From: Onchocerca volvulus
Lineage: Eukaryota > Nematoda > Chromadorea > Rhabditida > Onchocercidae
Direction of reading: 5' to 3'
Assembly (NCBI GenBank): GCA_000499405.2
Contig: HG738139.1
Location: forward strand, 2,460,976 to 2,524,975
Length of the DNA stretch: 64,000 nucleotides
Shown here: positions 24,344-34,300 of the stretch, piece by piece
Layout of the letters: every line of letters starts with the position of its first letter
Numbering within the stretch: position 1 is the first letter of the stretch
The notes under the pieces: model-generated
Databases searched by the model: none
What the model saw: only the letters and a program-made list of their open reading frames with translations
Told to the model about the DNA's origin: nothing
Made by a program: the position numbers and the translations under genes

Positions 24344-24419
24344 CCAAATCTTAAGATCCATTCTATTGTAAAGAAAGAAGAAAAAGGGGGTGACCGTAGC
24401 GACTGGATCTTAAATTTGG
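24344..24419. repeat. Inverted repeat, 16-17 bp arms, ~43 base loop
   Basis: CCAAATCTTAAGATCCA at 24344-24360 faces TGGATCTTAAATTTGG at 24404-24419, complementary apart from one bulged base. The loop holds a purine-rich stretch and GGTGACCGTAGCGACTG. No coding frame. Confidence 0.6.
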
Positions 24420-24572
24420 AGGTTTAAAGTTACACCGAACTTTTTTAAATTCACATAGCATTTCCCACTAACATATTATTTTTCATCAGTTTGTGGCAAT
24501 ATATCTGCATATATTTAGAAATTTTTTTTACCTTCATTATGACATACCATAACATGTTATCAAACAATTATA

Positions 24573-25073
24573 CATGATCTTGTTGAGGAAAAAGATCTGA
24601 ATGACTTGTGATTTGGACTGAAGATCTTGATGTTGTGACTCCACTAAGTCAACAATAATCTTTATTAGATTTATACGATATTATAAATAATATCGAACTT
24701 TATAATAGTAAATAATAAAAATGAACAATACACAACGAACATAAATAATACCAACAGTGGCCTTCTGCTAAAATTGTTGCTCTTGTCGGCTGTCGATTCG
24801 TTGATGTTTAAGCGTTGTGGAACTATCGAACTAAGTCGAATTGCTGTGGAGAGTTGTAGAAAAACTCCCGTCGAAAACTGTTCTAGAGAACTTGTAGGAA
24901 AAGTGACTCTTCTCCTAACCTCATATATCCTTTCGGGGGTCCTCCATTGATATTCACGAGCTTCTCAGATATAACTCGATTCTTTGCATCTTATCGTCAA
25001 TTATATTCCGGTTTCCGTACTGTTCACACTGTTCATCGTCTGCTATATGTTCCTCGATTGGCTTCCAATTCAT
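24573..25073. repeat. Copy 1 of a ~480 bp direct repeat (possible LTR remnant)
   Basis: Shares long runs with the copy at 25170-25672, for example TGATGTTGTGACTCCACTA, AACAGTGGCCTTCTGCT, GGAACTATCGAACTAAGTCG, TCCTCCATTGATATTC and CCGTACTGTTCACA/TTTCGTACTGTTCACA. Differences and small indels run throughout, so the copies are old. Words such as TGTTGTGACTCC...CAACA resemble LTR boundary patterns, but no reverse transcriptase or primer-binding site is visible. Confidence 0.7.
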
Positions 25074-25169
25074 TTCTTGAACTTCACTGAAGAGTTTCAG
25101 AATCTTTACCCTTCGCCGGGATAGAACTTGCTAATATCGTGGACAACATTTTTCCGGCTCGTGGCATCA

Positions 25170-25672
25170 ATTTCTTGGGAAAAAAGATCTGACTGATTTG
25201 TGATTTGGACTGGAGATTTTGATGTTGTGACTCCACTAGATCAACAGTACCCTTATTAGATTTATATGATATTATAAATAATTTCGCACTTTACAAATAA
25301 TAAATGAAAAATAATAGTAAATAATAAAAATGAACAATACGCGATAAATATAAGGAATACTAACAGTGGCCTTCTGCTGAATTGTTGCTCTTGCTGATTA
25401 GTTGATGTTAAAGTGTTATGTTGTTGTGGAACTATCGAACTAAGTCGAATTGTTGTAGAGAGTTTTTAGAAAAACTCTTGTCGAAAACTGTTCGAGAGAA
25501 CTTGTAGCAAAAGTAACTCTTCTCCAAAATCCTAACCTTATGTATCCTTTCGGGGCTCCTCCATTGATATTCTCGAGCTTCTCCACATATAACTCAATCC
25601 ACTCCATCTTATTGTCAATTATATTCATCGATTTTCGTACTGTTCACATTGTTCATCCTTTCCTGATTCCCA
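25170..25672. repeat. Copy 2 of the ~480 bp direct repeat
   Basis: Same orientation as copy 1, offset 593 bp at the left end and about 608 bp in the middle because of indels. Roughly 100 bp of unrelated sequence separates the copies. Open frames on both strands within it are short and not conserved between copies. Confidence 0.7.
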
Positions 25673-25920
25673 ATTTGTCGCCTTGTGATTGGTCGACCTC
25701 GCTTTGTTTACATGTTCATTGGTGTCGTGAATATTCCTAAATTGGTGAGCGATGTCGATCAGTAGTTAATACTGCCAGTGAATCCAAGCGAGTTGGGTTG
25801 TGTAATGGAGTTGGAGTAGATTGTGTAGGGTTGAATCGTCGAGTTCACACTGAATTATAAAATTTTTATTTCGAAGAAGTTCGTTATTTTCTTAATACAA
25901 TCAAATTTATATAGTTAGAG

Positions 25921-26007
25921 ATGGGAATGGTTTAATCACCAGAAATTGTTAAGAATTCAAGTGCATGGGAATGGGTTGATCACCGGAAACAGTTAAGACT
26001 CAAGTGC
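25921..26007. repeat. Tandem duplication of a 44 bp unit
   Basis: ATGGGAATGG, TTTAATCACC, AGAAATTGTTAAGA, TTCAAGTGC at 25921-25964 is repeated with a few changes at 25965-26007. Two copies only. Confidence 0.85.
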
Positions 26008-26599
26008 AATAAGCATCGTAAACAAGATCCAATGAAATGATTAGAATGTGAAATTGGACAATGATGTGAATTTAGATGAATTTTGGGAGTGATTGACAGC
26101 AAAGGCACTTCCGGTATGAAAGAATACCAAAAAAAGAAAAAAAAAAAGGGAAAAGAATAAAGATGTTAAATGATTTACAATACCGGTTACATTAATTTAG
26201 AATGAGAATTCGGCATTTGATTGGAGTTTCGCGATATCGAATTCGCGACAATTGGAGCATTTTGCTAGTAAACATGTTTATCTTTCTATTCATTGTTTCG
26301 ACGGTAAAACATATTTATCCCTGTTGGTTCTAATGGACAGCTTTCACGCTTCTTGAGCTTTGAACATTCCTTGCTTATAATAACCTGTCTTAATCGGTAG
26401 AATATAGAGTGCTCCACTACATTAAGAATTTTAACAATTTATTCGGTGAGATACAATAAATACACATATTGTGATAATATTCCAGTAAATTCGTAAGCAC
26501 AATTAAATAAAGAAACTGGTGTAGGAGGCAATGTGTTGCGTTGAGAAAACTCCCAGTTTCGTCAAAGTAGAGATGATCAGCGTCGTTGAGGTAAAGGCT

Positions 26600-26860
26600 T
26601 CATTTCATTGAGTCGACCGTCTCGTAGTTTCCAAAAAAGTAACAGTGATTTTTGGATCTTCTGCTGCGGCTTCGCCCCCCCGCGGATAAATGGTTTGTTT
26701 TGTGGTTTTTTGCCGCTACTCCGCTTTAATCCACGTCTTGGCGCTGTCGGGTGTCATCAACCCAAGGACGAAGGTCATCAATCAAGGAAGGCGCCAGCTT
26801 TGATCATTGTATCATTTTCTGCAGTTGGTGGGTCATGGTCTTCAAATTTGGATAATTAAA
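26600..26860. other. GC-richer island without a recognised gene
   Basis: Clearly less AT-rich than its surroundings, with a run of C at 26673-26680 followed by GCGG, and phrases such as CGCTGTCGGGTGTCATC and GGAAGGCGCCAGC. An 83-codon plus frame (26608-26859) spans it but matches nothing I recognise. Bacterial (for example Wolbachia) insertion, mobile-element remnant or regulatory island are all possible. Confidence 0.4.
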
Positions 26861-28331
26861 TTGCACATGGAAGACCAATCATTACACTTAAAGGTTAAGA
26901 TATAATCAATCAGATTTAAACGGTAGAAAAATTTCAAATAGTTTTGAAATTACTTCTGGACTTTAGCCCTTACAATATTGTAATTAATCATATAAATATC
27001 TTAACGTTTTTAAGTGACATATGTTATACATCAAATTTTTATGAAATAAAATTAAAAAAAAGAAAAATGAAGATATATTAATTAATTATTAATATAAATT
27101 CTTTTCGATTATTTCGACAAACAGATTTTCCTGACGAAGCCCACAAGCGTTAGCCATTCCAAAGCAATAGGCAATTTAATCAGGAAATCGAAACATAAAA
27201 TCATAATCATATTAAAGCCATGAGGCGCGTCTGGCGGAAGTTAAGTTTAGCTCAGCATTTCAATATGCACAACATTATGAAAAGAAGGAAATTTAGTTTT
27301 GCATTTGAACAAAAAATTAAAATTTGAAAACTAATAATGAAATTAGTCAACAAAATAGAAAATTTAGAAACAAAAAAATATTTCCATTGGGACTAGCAGT
27401 AGATGTGTATATAAATTGTTCAAAGCATTGAGATCTTTTTTTTTTCCGTTTAATGTATGAATTACAACAATCAAAATAATTAAAATTGGTTTGAAATATA
27501 AAATCAAACATTCCAATTGGTATAAAATGAAGAAACAAGACAACATGAAGTACTCGGATAAGAATCCCCGGAATGAATACTCTGCATACACTAAATAGAT
27601 AAATGAAAAGGAAAATATAAAAAAAAAAAGAATGGATCATTTGCAACAGCGTAACAATCTAGCACGAGAAATATAGAATCCCAAGAAACATTGCTGGCAC
27701 AAATCAGCATTAATTCACATAAACTATCGAAATGTTTTGGCTACTTGTCACTCAACCGAGAGGTTAAATCTCGACATCCCAAAGCAATTGAGATTGAGAT
27801 ATTAGGAGATGCTGTCTAGAAATGGAATAGATTGATAGAATTTGATAGAGTAGATTGGCTGAGATTGAGATTAAATTGTATTAAAGAAGAGAAATTAGTT
27901 TTTCAGTAAGCATTAAGAACGCGAAGAAATGTATTGTTCGCTGTTTTCAACAATGAGAAAAAGTGAGATATAGCGTTTAAAATAACGAAACGGCAATGAT
28001 TGCTAAGATTTCTATTTGTGTTTCAATAGTAAAGGTGGCAAAGATTGCTACTGATTAGAAAGTTAAGGTATCAGTGATGAACAATGAAATAATAAGTTCA
28101 TATTTCTACTGCAAATGAACTCGTGACGAAGACTTTGATGGAGAAAATACTGCTTGAATTCCTTGAAAAATTTTGCATTGAACTGTAATTTACTAATAAA
28201 TGAGCGAGAAGCATTAAATAATACATTATCATTCATATAATTGTTGATACTAGAATAATGGAATCGGAACAATGTTCTTTATAGTTTAACCCATCCCCCG
28301 GAGCAGTTCTGGAAGCAGAAAGCAGGTGCGA

Positions 28332-31300
28332 ATGTACGGTTCATCACCAGGACATAGCGAAGATGTCTTAATATCTGCAGATGGTCTTACTCCAATGGTT
28401 TGAATTTTATACCGACTTAAAATTTCTATGTTGCATTTAAAATCTACAGAATTCGGAGCTTTATTAATATTTAATAATGAATTATTTAAATTCATTAATC
28501 ATACAATTCAGATTTGTACATCATTTTTACGTTTTTTTTGAGAATATAACATTCAAATAATATTGAAAGAAAAGGACTTAAATTTTACGCATCATCCTTT
28601 TTCTAGAATAATGAAGTTCGTATCCCAGAAGGTGGATTCGCATTGCTCTCAACAACACAGCAAAATGCAACGCTTGCACATTTCATTACAGCACTTACAT
28701 TTGATCCATATCAGGAACTTCTCTGGAGTGGAAATAATATGGTGATTTGCGTTAGATAATAAAATTTATTTCCGAAATGAATAATTTTAAAATTCGTTGT
28801 GGAAGGAAAAAGTGCAAAGATTTGTAAACTGAAAAAATTTTTCAAGCAAATTTTAGATTTGAATTTATCCTATATCATCAAATATTTTCACTATTTTGTT
28901 ATTACTCTCTGGATAGCTGTTCCATCAGAATCAAAAAATAATATTGGAATTTATCATTTTTTTTGGGTTATCTTTTCGAATGTCTTCAAGATTTCGAATT
29001 GGTTTATTTACCTTGATTAAAGGATAGTAATGGAATAGGGGAATAATTTTGACTGTCATTCATATTCAAGGACTCTATAAAAGCAAAATATTATTTGTTC
29101 TTGGCTTTCTACTGTTGATCTTCAAAATTTATATAAGAGTGCTATAAATTCATAAATGAACAAGATCGCTATAAATTCATAAATGTAGGACTAATCAAAA
29201 AAATTTTTCAAATTATATTCACTTCCTTATTAGATCCAAACAAAATTTATAGCCTGTGGATTTGTGCACTTTTTCAATATTTTATGCAATCTCACAATTT
29301 TCAGGGACGTGTGGTGTCGTTTTATGGTGCACAGCTTGATAAATACACAGCATTTTTATCAGAAGCTAATTCAAATATTCGTGCTTTGCTTGCTTCAGAA
29401 ACTGTTATTTTCTCACTAACATCTAAACGTTTAAAAGCTAATCGTCGACAAGGCATTTCGTTATTTACACATACGTAAGCTTATAGACGTTCAGATTATT
29501 CATTTAAAAAAATCCCTCAATCACGAAATTGTTGATGTTATTTTCGACAGCAATATGTGTGGTCAATTTGTACTTTGTTGGAATCTTCTTGAAATTAGCG
29601 ATTAACTTCAGTTAGTAGCCCACATTAGCGAAAATATTGCAGGCATAGAAATATAAGTTAGATGTAACGCATAAGCATTAAATATAGATTTATAACTTTT
29701 TTTTTTCAGATCCGATCATATGACTGATCTTACTTGCATGCATCGACTTCCAGATGTACCGCATAAATTACTACTTGGCGGAAATCAACAGCAAATCATA
29801 CAGTTTGATGTGGAAACACAAAAAGAAATACGAATTGTTTGATTTTTTAAATTTCCAACATAAATGTTGTTATGATCAAGTAATCTGACCGCAAAGAGCC
29901 TAAGGAATGAAATATAGGTTAAGTATTTTGTAAAAGACTTGGCAGGAATGTTGTTTTCAGGTTTCTGTTAAACAGAAAAATTGCCTGGCTTTGCGATCAA
30001 ATCAGAAATTTTTATTCAGTTCTGATTCGGAGGGTAATGTGAGTTTCAGTTGACTGTTTTCCAATTTCTTTTTTTTTTTTTTTAAATTTCTCCTTTATTT
30101 TCTAGTGAGGAAGGAGCATTATTTATGGTATTTGTTTTGAATTTTTTTTAGGTAACCCTCCGACATCTTACAACAGTGGATGCAATCCACGCCTTGCAAG
30201 CTCATCAAGGATCAGTAGCTGATTTTGATGTTTGCGGCAATAAACTTATCACATGCGGTTACTCTCCAAGGTTTATGCTTCATTCAACTGATCAGATCAT
30301 ATTCCGCATTCGAATAGTTTCTGGCGAGATTCGTTCGGCAGTATAGAATCATGAATCGCATGACGATTTCATAATCATTTTAAACTCCTCGATTTATTTT
30401 GCATTATTATACGAAAATGGCCAAGTTTTCCCATACTTGTTGTTGCTAATAATTAAATGGTTTGTGAAATGCAGCATTCTGATGCATGGCTTTCATTACA
30501 GACTGGGTAAAATGGCAGGTGATCGATTTATAATGATTTATGATCTAAGGACACTGCGTAGTTTGCCCCCGGTACCTTTACCAATGGCACCATCATATTG
30601 TCGGTTTCTGCCATCTTATTCGGATGGTCGGATTATGGTTTGTTCTCAGGTATGCTTTTGTATATTATTTAAATTTGAAATTTTGATAACATTGAATATT
30701 AGTAAAACAATGAGATTTTTTTAATTACTAATGCACATAACAGTATAAAATTATTGCGTTAAAATTAACAGTAAAACGGATATATTAATTTTTTTCTTAG
30801 ACTGGTGAATTGATTATAATGGATTTGAATGAGCAATCTAGTCAGATACCCATTCAGTTGGACACAAATGGCTTTGTCATCACATCTCTTGATGTATCCA
30901 CTTCGAAGCAATGCATTGCTTTTGGTGATCAAACGGGTAGATCATATTTTTCACAATTTTGTAAATGAAAAATTTAGTTAAATAATTCTGGTAACATTGT
31001 TGGATGCACTAGATAAAGCTAATTTACAATACTAAATTTATTGAGAGAGAATTTTTTCATACGCACAGTAAGAGATGATTGCTTCCGGTAAAAAATGAAA
31101 TGGAAAAATAGGATCTACGTAAGTCAAATAATTCAGCAGCGTAGCAAAATTTTTATTTTTGTTCTTTAGAATTTTATGCTACATGACGACTTTTAGGTTT
31201 GATACACCTTTTTTCGGATCGAATGGAACCAATTTTTAATGAAAATTCATGGGGCACAGATTTTCCAGATCCAGTAAGAATTTTAATGCATTCTCTTTAT

Positions 31301-34300
31301 GGAAATAATCCCCTTTCAAACCACGAATTACCATCTTCCTTAGAACATATTTTGTTCAATGTTGAGTTCTATCGCTACAAGAGTATTATTTGCTTAACAA
31401 TTCTTTCTTTGAGATTTTGCTGTGAAAATTCGTTTTTAGATTGCTTTTCATCCACCAGTGAATATTGATGATCCTGAGCCATCATATGGAGTGTTTCCTC
31501 TTCCTTTCCCGATGGATGATCACTATGCTTCAGATTGGCCTGAACAATTGTGTATTAAACGGTTTAGGTATAATTTTAATATCTCATAACTTTATCGATA
31601 TTCGGACTTGAACTTATGGAGAATATAAAAAATTTTCAGGAATCTCACCAAGAAAAGTTTTCCGAATATTATGATCATGTTTAAATAAAATGAACTATGC
31701 CCTTACTTTTTATGTTTCAGACAACCGGATCCGATCTCAGAAAAGGTGATTGAATCAATGCGCATGGTGCAGTTCGTTGGATATGCTCATAATCCTCGTG
31801 CTGATACAGCATTACGTGGCTTCAATGTTTGTCCGTACACAAGTTCTGCTCACGACAAATACTTCTCAAGTGGTAGTTTCGATTTTATGATATTATAATC
31901 TCACTAGCATTACAAAACTTTATAGAAACCACACACAGATGACATCGTTGGTACTTTTGTTTTTATTTTTTCTTCGAGAGAGTATCTTCTTTATATATAT
32001 TTTCTCCAATAATTGGATAACGCAAGATATATATATATATATAAATCTTGCATTATCCAATTATTGAAAAATATTCTAAAGATTTCATAAAATTTTTTTT
32101 AGTGATGAAGAATGATGAACTACTTCATATTCCGAAGTTTTATTTGCGTAATGAAGGAAAATTATCCCCTAAGGCTGAAGAAATTGATTTTAAGCGATAC
32201 AATCGCGCTGAATTCAATGCATTAGAAAATAATGTCGAAACAAGTCCTGCATGCATGCTTCTGCTTGTAATTTATATTTGCTTGTAATTCTTGTAATTAT
32301 TATTTTATAAAATTCTTCATTTTTCTGGTTCGTATATATTCTGATTTACTTATGCCATTTATTGAGAAAGAGTTTTTTCCTGTTATTAAGGATGTGCTAA
32401 AGAAACACTTTTTGATGTATCGAAACATATATTGCATTAATAAGGCTTAACATAATTTTAAGCTATTGGCTATTATCGTCAAAAGGAATTCAAATCTTTG
32501 ATAAATTTTCAGCATCTGTTGTTTATAATTTAACCATAATATAGATTTTTTGTAAAGAAAAGCATATTATTTTCAAGAAAATCGTTTTATTCCAATTTCA
32601 GGCAATGTATCATCTGATGAATGTAAGAACTGTCTTTCTTTCACACTTCTGCTACCTGGAAGATTGCATTTCATGTGAAATAAATCTTCTATTTCGGTTA
32701 CTTACAGACCGACCAGTGCCAAGTATGATATCGGTATGTTCTTTCCTTTATTGGTCTGAGTGAGCTTTCAGAAATTTCTCGAAAATATTTAAATTACAGA
32801 ATCTGAATTAGATATCTTTTATAGTAATTGTAGCGGTCAAGTACTATTTAAACATGGCAGAACATGATTCCCGGAACCTGTTAGAAACTACATATGCATT
32901 ATTTGTGTGTCATCAGCAGTAAAATTAGTGGGTTAATGAACCTAGTATATCTGTTATAGTGATGTTTATTTTTATCCGGCTTTTGGTGTGTTACTAAAAA
33001 TTAAATCAAATAAGTAAAAATTCTTGTAATGACAGAATTGTTCGACATTCTTTGTTGCACCTATTTTATAAAATTCTAGGCCAAAAATTTTATGAAAATT
33101 TTTCGATCCGTCGATGATGGTAAGAAATGGGCAGATGCAGTTGTTAATGCAAGTTTGGCTCAAGCAGTTCATTTATTTATGCAAACCTTCAGCAAAATAA
33201 TAGATAAAGTGCATATTATTTGATAATTTATGAAATGAGGTTAATTTATATAAGCATATGTCTTTTGTAATCTCATTAATCAAATGATAAATTAGACAAT
33301 GGTAATGAGTAGTCATATTATTACTGAAATAAATTCAGAAAGGAATTCTGAGAGAGCAATTCTGTTTGTTAATTATATTTCATTGTTAATTCTAGTAGTA
33401 TGAACTATGCTTATTAACAGGAACTTTCTGAAACTACTGCTGGAGTGGCGCTTCGCAAGGAATTAGAGATTTCGTTTACTTTGAATAATCATTGTATTCG
33501 ATGTTCCGAGCATTACCAGTCAGCTTTGTCGCAACTCTATATCTCATTAGCATATCCAGCAAGTAAGATTAATACCTTTGAAAATTTTGTTGGATTCTCT
33601 TTTATTGAATTTTTTTCATTTCCATTTTCCACAAGGATCGAAAATAATTCTTCGGAAACCTTTCTTGTAGATAATGAAAAAATTGGATTTTGTACATTGC
33701 TTGAAAAGACTCTGAATTGTCCCGAACAAAATGAAGCTATCTGCCAAAAGTGTGGGAAATTAGCTCGGTTCGCATCAACACGTCGTGTGCGTTCACTACC
33801 AAATATTCTCGCTCTGGATATGACAGCCAGTACCGAAACGGAACAAGCATTTTGGATTTCTCACATTCAGGTTGTGAAAATTCACTGGTTTCGAATTTAA
33901 ATTATAATTGAAATAAGTCAAGTTTTATTAAATATGTAATTGCCGATTTCAATATATGCAGTTATAAAGTAGTTTTGTTTTTTTCTAGTATTTTAAATTG
34001 AAAGAATAATTTATTAGTGGGCAAAATTTAAATTAAATTTTTAAATTAAATTTTGCAAGAACGAAAAACAGAACTTTATTAAGGATCTAATTTTTGAACA
34101 TCTTTCTTTCATTTTCATTGTTACAGGCATTTGAAAGTCGATCGACAATGATATCGAACTTAACAGAGCAAAAATTAAAACCTTGTAGATATGGTACTGA
34201 ATGTAAAAATCCAAATTGTCGGTATCTTCATAACGATGACAGGTTTATTTCAAAATATGACTCAAATTAGATTTTTTTCCCAGGAGGGACAAATCTTGAA

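Larger units (their letters stand above)
20802..28331. other. Large gene-poor interval between divergent ILK and PAN2
   Basis: 7.5 kb with no supported protein gene. In order it holds a GA tract at 22411-22445, a cluster of TCACGT words at 22791-22852, CT and GA tracts at 23009-23060 and 23199-23230, a 54-base poly(A) at 23598-23651, an inverted repeat at 24344-24419, two diverged copies of a ~480 bp sequence (24573-25672), a 44 bp tandem duplication (25921-26007) and a GC-richer block near 26600-26860. Small open frames here do not look coding. Confidence 0.6.

Noticed and set aside
26608..26859. 83-codon plus frame over the GC-richer island
   Set aside because: Openness can follow from the local base composition; no recognisable domain. 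The island itself is kept as a finding.
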